Part shown: in pieces, positions 1-13,862 of the stretch | Layout: every line of letters begins with the position of its first letter | Position numbering within the stretch: the stretch's first letter is position 1 | From: Numida meleagris | Taxonomy: Eukaryota; Chordata; Aves; Galliformes; Numididae | Direction: 5' to 3' | DNA: 64,000 nucleotides | Assembly (NCBI RefSeq): GCF_002078875.1 | Contig: NC_034415.1 | Coordinates: 14,925,778 to 14,989,777 of the forward strand | The notes under the pieces: model-generated | What the model was told of the DNA's origin: nothing | Database searches by the model: none | The model's input: only the letters and a program-made list of their open reading frames with translations | Program-made: the position numbers and the translations under genes

Positions 1-213
1 TTGGAAATATCTAGTGAAATCAGGAGATACATGGGTATATGAGTAAAAGGTTATGTCAAAGGCAAAACAATTGATGAACTGCACCTAGTTATGAACATTT
101 GAAGACTACTGGATGAGGGAGAAGGTAAGATTAACAGCATCCTGATGAGAGAAAAGATAGAGAGCACATGCAACGTTCAGAAAATCGTGACAGTAATTTC
201 ATCAGAGCATTGG

Positions 214-230
214 AAAAAAAAAAAAAAAAA
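214..230 (+). repeat. Poly-A run, A17
   Basis: An uninterrupted run of 17 A bases. No retroposed body or target-site duplication is obvious next to it, so it is treated as a simple homopolymer rather than a retrotransposon tail. Confidence 0.85.
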
Positions 231-1040
231 CTGAAACATCAGTATACTGTTCAACCTCCTCTGTCAACTTCTCATCAGCATCAACCTCAATAATTTCTTG
301 CAACTCCACAACTGTTTCTTTTGTGAAGTACAGTCATCATCTCCTGACCCTTTATTTATTGTACGTACTCTTGAAGTATATAAAAAAGTACAAAAATGTG
401 CTTTCAAAGAGGCAAAATAAACACATTGCCAAATTGAGCACTGGAGATTTGATTGCTACCAACCTTATTACAAGGGAAAAATGTGATTTACCAGAATGTC
501 AATAACTTCAGAAATTAACTCCCAAAGAAATGAAAAGGAAAGAAAAGAAAAAGAAGCATATGCAAATAAACATCTTTATATTGGCATAGCACTGCAGTTC
601 AGATGAACATTGGACTGCAAGCAAAATAGTCTAATAGTTATCCAAAGCTTGCTGCTTTGAAAATCAAGCTGCAAGTCATGCAAGAACTTTTGCTTTCCAT
701 TTTTCTCTCATAAGTTTTCCAATTTTTCTTTGAGGTGGGTAAAAAAATCTTTCCAGACAGGGCTCCATCCACATCTTCTCCCCACTTTTTTTAGTACTTT
801 CTCACCTCTGTTGAAATCAGAAAGTGTGGATATTTAAAATACATATACAAAAAAAAATTATTAATATATTTTAACTTCAAAAGTGACCCCCCATTTTTTC
901 CTGAGCAATAATTGGATTTGAATTTGGTTTATATATTAAACATAAGCCCAATGTTACGTCATATTATCTGTCCCTATTTATGTTGTGAAAACTTTCCATG
1001 ACTATCTTATTCTGGAAGACCAAACAAAATGTGAGCAAGT

Positions 1041-1056
1041 CACACACACACAAACA
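1041..1056 (+). repeat. Short (CA)n microsatellite, imperfect
   Basis: Six CA units are followed by CA-rich sequence (AACACCCACAAAC). It is short and interrupted, so probably weakly polymorphic. Confidence 0.7.
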
Positions 1057-4000
1057 CCCACAAACTACTTCTAAGAGGTAACCATGACTTGCTCTTTCAT
1101 TACTCAAGCTAATTTTGTCCTCATAAAAATACTGACCTTTCTGTGAATTTATTTGCACCATAGCAGAGAGAGAATCTCTCAGAATGCTGTAAAACATAAA
1201 ATTGAGACATTTTGGTTATTTTATCACATTGTCCAATGGGAAAACCCTCTGCAATGAACTGATAGACATACAACACACGTGGATGACCCACAGATTTTTC
1301 TTTGCATCTCACTTGAATAACTCAATCACTGCCATATTATGCAAGATAAAGCTCATGCTTTCAAGATGGGACATGGGTTTTGGTCACTACTGCTGCAACA
1401 CACAATATAGATGGGCACACAAGAAGCATTTACTAGCACTTCATAGGCATAGAAATGTTTGGAAGGCAGCTGTCATATTTTGCATGTGTGTGACTTGTCA
1501 AGAAAAACTGGGTTGGTGTCAGTCAAATTATCTTGTCCATCAGTCTGTTAGGAAATATACTGAGAAGCCTAAAACAAGATGTTGAAAGATGGCGTTATTT
1601 CTTCTGTGAAAGGAGGGGATGTTTTATGTAGTAAATCTGACAATGAATTTCCAACATGAAAGAATCCTCTTACTACAACTTAGCTAACTTCCTTGATCCA
1701 AGGTTTTAGAATAACCTGAGTGTCAATCAGGAAGAAAACAATATAAAATGTCCTGACAAAAACTCAGTTCTATCAGACAAAGTCAAAAGAGAGCAACCAG
1801 AAGGATCAACACATCAAGACAGCCTTTCTTTCTTTTTCCATCACCCAACGCAGCTCTTCCTCTAAACTAATGGCTCTAACTTCATAAGTAAATCACTGTT
1901 TCTACTTAGTTCATTTGTAAAAACTGGCTAGTCTGGCTGCGTCCGCTGCTTCTTCAAATATAGAAATCATGTCAGATATTATCAGTAAAATAACTTCCTC
2001 CCCTTGGACCTAGTAAGAAGAAAGTAGGGTATTTAACCCTTTCAGCAGCAAACATCTTGCTCATGGACCTAACTCCTACTTCTCTTCCATTGAACATGCT
2101 CCTAACAAAGCAATTCAATCAATCAAAATATCTGTTTAGAAATTGTATTGTTCCTCTGCTGAACATTCATCTTTGAAACAGAAACAATATCCCCTATCCC
2201 CCTTGGTAGTAACATTTTAATGACAGCCAGTGAGTGACCCTAAATATGGAGAATGGAGAATGATCAATGGTTTTGACAGATAAAAACAGAGGACTTTCAC
2301 ACATGAGATGCTGAAGCTGCTGGAGATATTGGTACAATGACAGCAGTGTGATGTCAGTCTCAATAAGCAGCTAGTCTAAAGACATAAGAGTAGGAATTTC
2401 AAGACATTCTACTGTTGTTTAAATGTCCTGTTTCACCATCATGCCAGATAACAGAATAAATGGTTGACTACAACAAACTTGTTTCTCAGTAGCTCTATCA
2501 AGCTTCTGAAGCACCAGGAACAATTTCTCCATTTGCCACTTGAAAAAAGCCAGTTACTTTTAACAGACACATCTGTGGATGAACATGGAAGGAATTCGTT
2601 TAATAGTATGGGGGAGTTTAATTACCCATATGTGTAAGGATTCCTTCTTGGTATATATCTATACATAAAACACTATCCTCTTATTTCAAATACATTTCAC
2701 CACCTGAGGAAGTGATAAACTTTAGGGCCACTACTCATTATGCCAGAAGCCTCCACAGTTACTTCAATCACTTTTATTAATACTTGCCACCACTTAGCCA
2801 GATCCTATGCTTAAAAGACTAGCTTCATCCATATCAGTATAGAAAGAACATTTTAGTGGTCATGCATTTTCTCTTGGATTGGAGAAAGCAGGAAACTTTA
2901 TTTGTCATCATGTACTGACTTTATTGTTCCAAAAAGCATTTTCGTATGAAGACAGAAGCACAAAAGGGGGCTTTGTGAAATAAGACTACGTTTCAATCCT
3001 TGTAGCTGTACATCCATACTTCATCTATCAGCTCAGGAGAAATAGTAATAAACACCAAGCAAAGAATGCTCATTTGTGTTCAGGTCGATAACCAAAAATA
3101 GTTTTCTTTAAAACAGCAACAACAAAAACTACTACTGATTCCTGGACTGCACTTTCATTGTACACATCACATTGCAAACTTTGATCCTGAATTGATAAAA
3201 TGCTTTTCTTGTTGAGACTAGTATCCACCCATTCATATCAAGCCTCTCTTGCAATCACCAGAACAACTTTCAGAGCAAGGTGAAAAGACAGAAGCTCTCA
3301 GGAATCACTGCTGTCAGTAAGCATGAAAGACATAAGATCATACTAGTGTGTTCGAACAGCTAGGATTCAGGTATATTGTCATAGGATACTGGGAGGCTCT
3401 CTCACCACAGTTTCCTCCTGAAGAACACAGATGAGGATAAATTTTTTTTCAAATAAAATAATTCTACCATTTTTACAAAACACTTAAACATTGATTCATC
3501 AGACTGAAGATTAAATTCTCTTTCAAGCTTTCATTGTATTCATTGTCTTTAAAAATGTAAAGCAAATGGCAACAAGGAATGCTTATCCAATTTACTGATC
3601 TAGCCAGGAGGCCTCAGTCAATCTGAGTAAAGCCTCAACTAAGTCAATAGAGAAATGTGGCTTTTGGATCTGTGACTTATACACCTGTTCTTGAATGGAA
3701 TGTTTAATGTACAACTTTCCTGTAATCTGCAGAATTATTTTAAATTGCCCATTAGAAAGGTTAATGTTTAGAATTTAAAATAACTATTAAACTCAAAAAT
3801 CCACAAAAAGTGCTTCATTGTCCATTGGATAATAATGTTAATAAGCAATTAAACCACCATAATGCTACCAGTCATTCCATAAGACTTTACATATATTATT
3901 CAGTCTTAATACATTTTTCAGTCCCTTTTGTGCTGGTTAACTGTAATACAGTATATCATTCCCCTCATCTAATTAATTTTTTTGACATTGATCTTAACTT

Positions 4001-4592
4001 TCAAAATAAAGCCTTATAAGAAAGAACTATTTATTCTACTAATACAAGCGCAACCTTTTTTCCTTTGAAAATTATCCCATTTATATCTACAGCACCTTGC
4101 AAGAAACCTGAAGTATAAAGTTTGAGAAAGCAGGTTTCCCATGGTAAAAATATATATCATTAGTAAAATAAATAACATACATGTCTATGAGTACTTTAAC
4201 AACAGTGCCCACTTACCAGCCTGTTTCAGGTTATATACAAAGAGAAATGCAACCATGCTGTTTCACTTTAGCACAACCTTAGAGTTTAGCTCTAAATCAT
4301 TTCTGAGGAAAGGCTTCCTGCAGGCTTTTCACTTAAGTAGTTGTAACTACAACTGCAAAACACTGTTGACTGGTGGACTCCAGAGACTTGTTCATTACCT
4401 GTCATTAAATGTTTTAAAGTTTGCATAATTGATCCAGCCAATAAGTCATCATTGATTTATAGGGGTCTGTGCTGAAGAGTTGCTCGTTAAAAATTCATAA
4501 CACTGGTATGTGTCTTTACAATCCATTAGCTGTTTACGTACCCACAGTCCTAAGATTGATTGACCTTGGACTGAGATTCTCATGGACTCTGC

Positions 4593-4629
4593 TTTTTTTT
4601 TAAAAAAAAAAAAGAAAATCTTTTTTTTT
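4593..4629. repeat. T9-A12 / A4-T9 homopolymer palindrome
   Basis: The order is nine T, twelve A, G, four A, TC and nine T. The A-rich centre can pair with either flanking T run, making an AT-only cruciform-prone block. It is low complexity and no function is evident. Confidence 0.75.
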
Positions 4630-7600
4630 CATATTTTTTACACAGGTTCACCATATAGAAAAGCAATATTTCAGCCTTCTCCCTTGATGGCTATACTTTG
4701 ATTTTTTTCCTCTCCATCAAAACTGAAACTTTAGTTGAAATGATGAATAAATAAAGCATACTCCATAAACAGCTTTCCACTATTATTTAAGCTTGCGAGC
4801 TGTGCTCTGTTAGACTCCTTTCCCCACCATCAGATTCAAGTGTGTAAATGTTCTAAAAGGCTTTGAATGTTTTATGATGATTTCAGGGAATGATGGAGTA
4901 ATAGCTGAAGAGCAAAGCTATTAGTTTTAATATTTATATTGAGTGCTCTGAAACATTAATGTGACAGGATGTAAGATCAGAGCAGCGGGACATATTTACT
5001 TCACAACCATTGCCACGTGGCAAAAATGTTTATTTTCTGAAGCTCTGAGGCCAAGTTTTTTCACAAGAATTTAAAGTTCAGATTGACACATACATTAGCT
5101 TTTCCTGAACTCTGTAGTTATTTTTAGGAACTAAAGATCTGTTACCATTTCGGATATAACTTACTTCATTTAGGTAGGACCAAGCATAATGATGCTGGCA
5201 ATGCATCATGGTTTCTTTACAGAAGTTTTCCAAAGGTGATAACAGTTTAGAAATTCATCTCTCACTGCCTGCTGTGTCTGCTTCCAAACGAACACCTTAG
5301 TGGAAAAGAAAACAGACAGTTGTTAAAAAAAGAAACATGTTGGGCTCAAAAGCAGAATTGCCATTAAAAGGTTGTTCCATATTGTCTTCCAATATTTCAT
5401 GCATGAAGTAAACCAATCCTGCAAATGTCCTAACTCATTGTGTTTGGTTCCTCTGTTCAAACTAGTAAGCATATTAAGGTAAGTGATCTTAATTACCAAG
5501 GGTCAAACAGCGCTCACCCTGCTTGTGTGGTTCTTGTGGTCTTCAGTGAACAAATAAAGGAAGCAAGCTGAGATCTCTAGGGAGAAATCTTCCTATCAGA
5601 TTTGTAGAGTCGATCTGATATAAGTGGAACAAATGATGACTTATTGCTGCTACATTATGAAAATATGATTTCTCCAAATGCTTCCATGCTCTGTTTAAGG
5701 ACTGCAAGAGCTGAAACTTCCACTAGGAAGGCAGTTCATAGGTCTCCAGAAGGAGAAACAGTTGGGTCTGTTTAGGTACCTTTTTGCACAATATAAAAAA
5801 TAAGTTATACTGAACTAGACAAGTAAATTTAGGACAGAAGTGCTCAGCAGACAATGAAAGTTATCCAAAGATCTTAGCTCTCTCTCAAATATTTTATGAG
5901 CCTAATTAACTTCTGACTTAGTTCTTGGTGACCTCCACTCACAGACAGCTTTCCCCAACTAGTTGCAGTTGGTCTTTCTAGGATGGGAGTAAAAGAAGAG
6001 ACTCATAGATCCAACTCTACTTCTCCTTTAACTTCTCAGCATAAAAGAAAGTTTAACATTGTTAGTAGTGAACACCTTTAACGCTGAAAAACTGCTATCA
6101 CAAGAATGAACACACTATCTTGTTCAGCATAAATGAGTTCCAGTACTAGAAATATGGCCTTCTTTGACAACAACAAAAGCAAACAGGAACAGCAGCACTG
6201 CAATTTTTATCCTAATATTAACTTACCCCTGGTTTGAAATCTAGCCACGTGAATGGAGGGCATGTATAATTTTCTTCTATTGCAACTTAATTTCCACCTT
6301 TCTGAAATTTATCTGGAACTACATTATTTCATTGCCTGGATTTATGAGACTCATCAAATCTTCTAAGTAGCATTGAATAAACTAAAGAACTTCACCATGT
6401 AAAATCAAATCAAAAGGCGACTGTGTCCATAACTCAAAAGACCTATATGAACAGTCAGAATTCTTGTTACAAACCATCCCCACAACAGAAGCAGCCAACA
6501 GAAATGTTAATGAGAGCCTTTTTTGGTGAGTCACAACAGGGCAGAGCATGCAGCATTCCATTCTGGAAGTATATTTCTCTAACCTCCATGTCTAGTGACA
6601 CACAAATTTCTGGAATATTCCGATAAATGAGTCAGTCCCCTACGCACTTCACAGATACCTATGGTTACAGATCATCATTCTCTATCTTTTCCACACAGTC
6701 TTCTGTTCTTAACTTGCTTACGACTGTTGCTTAAGTCACTTTTCTAGATACAATTTTTGGGTAGTTGAATTATACAGTGCAAAACTTATTAGACTGGGCT
6801 TTTTAAGCATAATTTAAGGGAAAATGAAACCTGCTACCTGCACTGGTGTGTACAGCTACTCTGTAACTTCTTGGTCCTCTCTGTATCCATCTGAAAAAAT
6901 CATTTCCGAGTGTCTACCACCATCTCTCCCCTTACAGAAACAACCTTTCAAAAGTGCTGGAGGAGATTTCTATAAGGAAATACAATTTTTATTTAATGCT
7001 AGAAATAGAAATGCTAGTAACAAACATAGGGAGAATGATCTCCCTCATTGAAAATCTGTGAGTAATATTCTGACCCATGTTTGGCACAGCATGTTCTGAA
7101 GGTGGATGAAACATGATAAAATTGAGGAGTTTGCTACCTACCAAGGCTTCTCCTCACTGCAAAACTCTACTAAAACACATTCTCCACCAAGACAATTCTC
7201 CCCTTGGTAACGGAGTAAATATTGCCACTACAGTGTACAAAAGCTTCTGGTTTTGTGCTGAGGCCAAAACAGAATCTAAGAGAAGGTGAGACTGTTACGG
7301 GATTGGCATCCTGTCTTAGTGGCAGCATGTTGGTCAGGAACAGAGCACAGCACTGCATGCCTCACTCTTCTCCTAAAAGACGACGTTTCAGGCAGAAGAG
7401 AATGTGACTTACAATATCCTTCAGCAGGAAGCTTCCACATGATTGGTAGAATCACAAAACAGTGTTTTTTCAGCAGGATGTTCACTGACAACTACCGACC
7501 AAAAATGCCAATTTTAATTTACAAACTTCACATTCAGCAACATTTCACACATGAAGTATGGTGAAAAGTGTTCATCTCCATATGAAATCTTTGCCTGCGG

Positions 7601-9643
7601 CATTGAGGGAAATGATTGCAATTTTGTTTAAAATGGGTCAAATTCATCCCCACTATTACTCTACTGGTGTTTTTTGATTTACAATGGTGACAAATTTTGT
7701 CCAATGTGATTAATGGAGTCACTATTAAAAATTCTGCTTAAAGAACCTGCTTATTTGTACTTTTTCTCCACACACATGAGTTTTACACAGCCCAAATCAT
7801 AAGTAATCTTTTGTTATTTACTACACAGGTAGCTACCAGTGATGTACTCAACAGAGTACTGGCATGTCCCTAATTATCAGGAATGTGATTTGGTGTAGTC
7901 TGTATGATATACAAGTTGTGACAAGTTTGCTTTCAGAGTATAAACTTTTAAAAACCACCATAAAGACCCCCATAAAAATATGACTTTGACTAGAAAAAGA
8001 TGTAAGTAGCATAAAGGCTATGTGGGTATTTCTCCTTAGAGATCAGGAGAAATATGACAAGTATGACTGCTATTATAGCTATATAGCATATTCCATTTAG
8101 CAGCGATATAGCAGAACTGTGAAAGTATATCCTAAGGTATTTTCACTTCATGCATTTGACATTGATATTAGTTATTGCATTTAAGATGCATTGGGCTGTT
8201 TATTGCCAACTGTTTCCCTTCACTGAGAATGTTAACTACAGCAGAGGAATATTTGATGTTACAAATTATTTAGCTCACTACTCTTCATTTTCCTTTTAGT
8301 ATGCAATTATTTGTTTGGTTTCACTGAGCAAATGAAATTTCAAGGGCATTTCAAGGAAAATAAATAAAGTACAACCCAAAAGGGCTTTTTTTTTTGTTTG
8401 TATTCAGGAACAGCACTGAATCATGCATATGTATGAATCAACAAAATCAGGTTAGCTAAGAAACTGGAAATTGCACTCCACACTAGAGCATTTTTCTTGC
8501 TCTAGAGATCCTTGCTATGGATTTGAAGGACTAATAAAAAATCATCAGCATGACTGGAACAGATGTTTTTTATGGACTTGGCTTGTTAATAGTCTTTTTA
8601 GCTTCTCCTAAGGACTTAAACCAAGTTCCTCACTTGTCCGGAATATCTGAGATGATGTTAACATTGTCCAAAATGTACACTAACAAGCTACAGTTAAAAG
8701 CTAAGGTCTCGCACATAGTTACGAATAAAAATTCAAAAGATTGCTGCAAATGCAATGAAACCCTGAAGTGGGTAATGTTACAGAACAAAAAAAAAAAATA
8801 AAAAAAATATGGAAACTTTTTCAATGTATCAAACCCTTACGGTATCATTCTGTTTGAAGGGAAGACAGGCTGGGAAAATAATTCCATGCACTGTACTACT
8901 TGTATTGTAAAAGCAAGAGCTCATTACAACTGAAAAAAAGAACTCCTTTATATTTAAATCATGGTTCACTCCTGTATGCAAGGAGAACTGAAATAAAATG
9001 AACCAGATCCTCAAGCAGTGTAAAGTAGCCAGTATTCAGTGACACTGTGCTGATTTATATTTTCCATAGACACTTTGTGTTCTCAATTTAGTTAGCAGAT
9101 GTATGCAGATAAAAGAGATGAATGAGAATAATTGGGAGAATTAAAAATCAGAGTCTGTCAGAGATGTTTCACTGGTCAAGTAATACTTAATTTAGTCTGT
9201 TTCTGTTATATTCACTCATTCTCCTGTAATTTGCTAGTTTCTTCCACAAATTCATGTCTCCCAGACACTCTATGAGATGTTCATTATGCCAAGCTCTGGG
9301 AGGCAACAAATCACCTTAGGATTTGCCATTTTAATACAGCTTTCAGCTAAGAATGTAAAAGAATGGTACTAAACAAAACCATCCAGACATGCAACTCGTC
9401 AGTCCAGATCCCGCTTATAGGGGAAAGAAACAGGAGATGTATAAATTACTACTTAGGCTTGGAAAAGGAGGAGGAAAGGAACAAAGTTTCACTTCGGGAG
9501 AACTTCATTGAATGATACTTGAAAAATTTTACAATTCAGCTTGCTGCTTTTTTATACAAAAGTACCAAAGTGTTATTAGTGCAAAAGATTGAATACCCTA
9601 ATATCATTGCTGTGTCAGTTACACAGCTGCACCTTCACTTCAG
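4630..9643. other. AT-rich unique non-coding DNA, no gene seen
   Basis: About 5 kb without a recognised transposon, RNA gene or credible exon. An isolated strong donor-like AAG|GTAAGTG occurs near 5476, but the only upstream acceptor would leave a 13-base exon, so it is not called. Open frames at 7170-7564 overlap on both strands and look like chance frames in a slightly GC-richer patch. A-rich tracts near 8787 are listed separately. Confidence 0.6.
8787..8808 (+). repeat. A-rich low-complexity tract
   Basis: Twelve A, one T, eight A-type bases, then TATGG. It is a simple A-rich tract. Confidence 0.75.
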
Positions 9644-10277
9644 ATAGAATCATAGCATATCCCTAGTTGGAAGGCACCCACACAAGTTATCAAGTCCAAC
9701 TCCTAGCCCCATACAGAACCACTCAGAAATCAAACTCTATGTTTGAGAACATCGTCCAAACTCTTCTTGCACTCTGGCAGCTCAGTATCACAACAACTGC
9801 TCTAGGGAGCCTCTTACACACTCACCACCCTCTGGTGAAGATCTTATTTCTATAATTCTCCTGACCCTCCCCTGACACAGCTCCATGCCATTCCCTCAGG
9901 CCCTATTGCTGTCACCAGATCAGCGCTGCCTTTCCGCTCCCTGTGAGGAGCTGTAGGCCATGAGTCCCTCTTCTCTGGGCTGAACAAACCAAGGAACCTT
10001 CAGCTGCCCTTCATACTCATACATCTTGCTCCCTAGACAGTTCACTATCTTTGTAGCTCTCCTTTGCATGCTCTCTAAGGTTTTTATTTCCTTGTTGTGG
10101 CACCCAAACCCACACAGAGTGCTGGAGGTGAGGCTGTGCAGAGCAGCAGGACAACTCCTCCCATCTTCTGCTGGCAGCGCTGGGCCTGATGCACCCCAGG
10201 GTACAGTCGGCCCTTTTGGCTGCCAGCACACACTGCTGCTCATACTCAACTCGCTGTCAACCAGAACACCCCCTTGA
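9644..10277 (-). mobile_element. CR1 LINE, 5'-truncated, old copy
   Basis: The left edge carries the CR1 3' terminus in reverse (ATAGAATCATAG), followed by the diagnostic 'GTTGGAAGGCACC ... AAGTCCAACTCC' segment. The element is therefore on the reverse strand with its 3' end at 9644, truncated near 10277. Further in, the sequence matches the region coding the end of the CR1 reverse-transcriptase protein. The reverse frame at 9920-10249 keeps remnants such as ESMQRRATKIV, but stops and indels break it. CR1 elements copy themselves by target-primed reverse transcription, and most bird copies are dead 5'-truncated stubs like this one. Divergence from the 36.7-kb copy by eye suggests an older subfamily. 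The right boundary is uncertain by perhaps 20 bases. Confidence 0.88.
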
Positions 10278-11127
10278 TGCTCAAGTTCACATATATGCGA
10301 TTTCTTTCTAAGGATGAATTGGCTTTTCTTTATATATAAAACATTCTCTTAGAAAACTGAGAGAAAAAGAAAAAAAAGAGTTTATTCCTCAACAAGTGAC
10401 TTAAACTCAGGTCAGTAAAGTTCCCTTTCTTTCCAAATTTTTTGGTGAACGCTATTTGTACATTTCTCTTGGAAGTCTTCATGACTGTCCTGGCAACATC
10501 CCCAAAGGAAGGTTCGGCATGGTTCTTTTCTCACTAATTATTTAGGAATTATCCTAAAACCTGCGGCAGATTCCTTGAGAGATGTACTGAGGACTGCATT
10601 TTAAACTATTGAGATTAGTAACTGAGGTCGCTGGAAATTTGTTATAATGCATGTCTATCTTCAGGTATCTTTGCTTGTTGCCAGTGTCATTCATATATTT
10701 AGAACACGCAGCTTTGATTTATGAGAGCTTTGGTTTGTAAACAGCTTGAGTTTGTAATATTTGATGAAACATCTCCCACAAGTGGCTGCATAAAACCTAC
10801 AAAAATACTTATTACTGCCAAAATGTTCTGACTGGATTCAATAAAGTCAAAGTAGCCTAAAATTCAAGTCCGAAATTCTTCCAGATTTATGCAATCACAC
10901 ACAAGAATTTGAGCCACTCGCTCTGGGCTATGGACTGCTTCCATACAAGAAGCACTGCAAAAGAGAAAATGCCCTCATTAAGATACTATAGATAAAATTA
11001 ATTTTCTACTTGCAAGTTCTTTGATGCAAATTTGAAAGAAAATAGCCTGCTGCTTCTATTATCTCCTGCCTTGTAATTATGTAATCATGTAATTCAGCAG
11101 CCTGAATGCTCTAGTATATAACTCATC

Positions 11128-11184
11128 ACAAATACAAAGAAACAAAAAAAAACAAAGAAAAATAAAACAAAACAAAAAACAACA
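11128..11184 (+). repeat. A-rich tract with C/G interruptions
   Basis: Mostly A with scattered C, G and T (units such as AAACAAA, AAAGAAA, AAAAC). It is low-complexity purine/A-rich DNA; no retrotransposon body is attached. Confidence 0.75.
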
Positions 11185-13413
11185 GATGAGACAAAAGCAA
11201 TGGTGAAACAGGCATGTCAAATGCACATATATTTCTTAAGTCTCTCCACAAATTGAGATTCTTCTGGCTAGCAAAAACATTTTCAAGAAATGTTCAGAGC
11301 TGATTTTTTCACTAGTATCACACGAAAGGGGCAAATACTCACTGAAGGGAACCATCTACCACCAAAAGGCAGATATTTTTAGGGAAGCTGCCCTGCAACA
11401 TCTAACTTACTTTTGGACTCCTGATTCCTGGTTTTTGGGAAAGAGGGGAGCAGCCAAGAAGTTCTGATTGTTTATTAAAAGGAAACCTATCCCACAGAGC
11501 AGAATCCCCCTTTGAATTCACATTTTAGGAATGCTTAACCAAACAAGAATGTAAAATGTTTGATAGCTACTGAATCATAATGCAGTTTCCTTGGCACTGT
11601 CTTTTGTATCCCACCACTACCCTCATACCACTTCCTTCTTCTTGCAGCATGGCTGTACACAACCAGCTTTTCTTATTTCTGCTCTAACCTGGTTTTCTTC
11701 CTGGCACTACAATAAATCCAGACAACTGTTGCAGCTCCTTTCTTTGTCAGCATGGAACATGCTAAAATAGCCTAGAACTGAGCTGGGAATAGCCTAGATC
11801 TGGAAATAATTGCTTGACAAGATCACATACCAGACAATACCGATACTTTGTCTAATTTAAATAATGATAAAAACTCTTGTTTCCTTACAATTGACCAGAA
11901 AAGACTCCATCACATATTATTTTTTATTACACTAAAAGTAAGTGTGAGAACTGCTTATTATCTGATAAGAATGCAATTAATTTGTACCCGTACTTATTAA
12001 TCTTTCTTAATACATGTCAGCCCATTCCATTTGATCCATGACCTCTGTCCCCAGTCTTGCATGAAAATCTCACAGGATCAGAATCACATCATGAATTGGC
12101 ACAGACCCACCAGCTCCAGCAGTTGACTACAAAATGCTTCAAAGCCATCAGCAATGGCAGCTGCTATGTTTATGTGCACATGACTGAGTGATAAGTTCAC
12201 AGTTCCTATAAGGCAGATTGATAAAAGCTGGCCACTGGAAAGCCTGAATCCTATTAGAAATACAGCTGGGTCCCTATTTTGATCAAATGATTACTCATCT
12301 CTACTCTCACTTCTGCCTCCACAAACACAAGTGTCATCTGGGGTGCTGAGATTGTCTATGCAAATGCTTTCCCCGTGGCTTTTGGAAGCAATATTTGATA
12401 CGGCACTGATAAACATAGGATGCTACTCTGAAACCAGAGTGATATGTCTTACACTGCATGACTTTCTGCAAGTTTTTTAAGTTTTGAGAATTAGCAGAAA
12501 TACCAAATATTATGTTTCAAAGGAAACATAAAATATTCCAAAAAGGAAATAGATATTGTAGGTGTTTGTCACGATTTTCGTTGTTATAGTTCCTTTCTGA
12601 TAATTTGGTAATTAGGCTCATCTACCAATATCTGATCATGCTGTATCATAATATTCAGAGAAAGACAAAATTCATCAAGAAAATATATACACTTGTTTTG
12701 GAAATAAGAAGTGAAAAACAGACGTTTCCTTGCATATACAGATTAAAAAAGATACACTTAGTACTTTCATGAATCAAAAGAAACTTCAGTTTGAGGGTCA
12801 GCTGGCAGTGTTCCGCTTTTGGTAAGTGTGGCCTTTGCAAAAAAATGCTCAATCTGCATTTCTGCACAAATGATGTTCTGTGCTCTTGTTAGGGGGAAAT
12901 AAAAGTTTGTTATGAAAAGACTGAGCAGGAAGATGGAATTTCACTCAATATATTTCTCTCATCAAGAACAAACTCCTCACAGCAATAACATCCACAGCCA
13001 GAGGCTTTAGTGTGGGTTCTTCTGAGGGCTGTTCTGTGAATCCTATACATGTTTTTTGACCTTCTCTTGTTTTCTTTCAACCAAGAGAAAGAGATAGAGA
13101 ACCCTACAATATAACTGCCAAAGACAGCTCCCAAACATAAAGCCTGTGCTATTTAAAATGTAAGGAATTTTTTCTAAAGTTACAGATAAACCTATATTAT
13201 ATATTTATTTATCTGCATCCCAGTATTTTCTGATTATGTCCTAGCAAGAAAATGCTTATTTTATTCTTATTAAAATTTCAAACAGGATCTTATTCTTATT
13301 CTTATATTGAATTGATTATAGCACAGCTCTAAATTACTCTGCAAACAAAAGACCCAACATTCATTCATTAATCATTTGTTCACGCAATGGTGGTGAGATT
13401 GTTAGATACTTAC

Positions 13414-13480
13414 CATGCCTGATGGGCTAATTGTGAAGGGACACTACTCAGCTGCTTGCCAGCTGCCCAGAGTTGTAACT
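13414..13480 (-). other. Candidate exon, reverse strand (67 nt), low confidence
   Basis: On the reverse strand a strong pyrimidine tract (TTTTCTTCCCTTCTTTTGCC) leads to TTGAG|AGTTAC, and 67 bases later comes the good donor CATG|GTAAGTATC. One frame is open throughout and reads LQLWAAGKQLSSVPSQLAHQ with two codons following. I recognise no family. The acceptor ends GAG rather than the usual CAG or TAG, which weakens it. It may equally be a decoy exon. Confidence 0.14.
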
Positions 13481-13846
13481 CTCAAGGCAAAAGAAGGGAA
13501 GAAAATTTCTCATCTCTGCTCTCACTCAGCAGTCTTCCTCATCTTCCAAAGCCATGTAAAGAAGCAGACTAAGCTGATGCTTTCCTACCACTCTAGCATG
13601 AAGATGACCAGAGGTATGTCTCCCTGCCTCCCTCTCTATCCACAGACATCAGATTGTGTTCCATCACCTTTAGATACTTGTTTCTACAGAAAGAAGAAAG
13701 CATGAGGGAATACATGTGGTTATCTTTCCAAGTTTTACTGCAGGCAATGTGGTACATTTGCCCACTCCTCTTCTGGGAGTTTTTTCCAGCTTTAAATGGA
13801 TCCTCACCACAGACACTGTCAGTCTAGGATCAAGAGGAAAGTTGTG

Positions 13847-13862
13847 TTTTTTTTTTTTTTTT
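13847..13862 (+). repeat. Poly-T run, T16
   Basis: Uninterrupted run of 16 T bases. Simple homopolymer. Confidence 0.85.

Larger units (their letters stand above)
1..4592. other. AT-rich unique non-coding DNA, no gene seen
   Basis: No transposon or RNA gene is recognised here. The open frames, the longest being 127 codons at 1202-1585 on the forward strand, show no domain, signal peptide or biased composition and look like chance frames. Small simple repeats are listed separately. A 7-bp-arm inverted repeat (AGTTGTA, AC, TACAACT) lies at 4339-4354. The section is consistent with intron or intergenic DNA. Confidence 0.6.

Noticed and set aside
150..600. Possible processed pseudogene next to the A17 run
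   Set aside because: No recognisable protein, the A run is upstream of the open frame rather than at its end, and no target-site duplication is seen.
5460..5485. Exon ending at the strong donor AAG|GTAAGTG
   Set aside because: The nearest acceptor (CTGTTCAAACTAG) would leave only a 13-base exon, and no longer open block with a proper acceptor is present.
12790..12821. 32-nt forward micro-exon before GTAAGTGTG
   Set aside because: The upstream CAG lacks a pyrimidine tract (AATCAAAAGAAACTTCAG).
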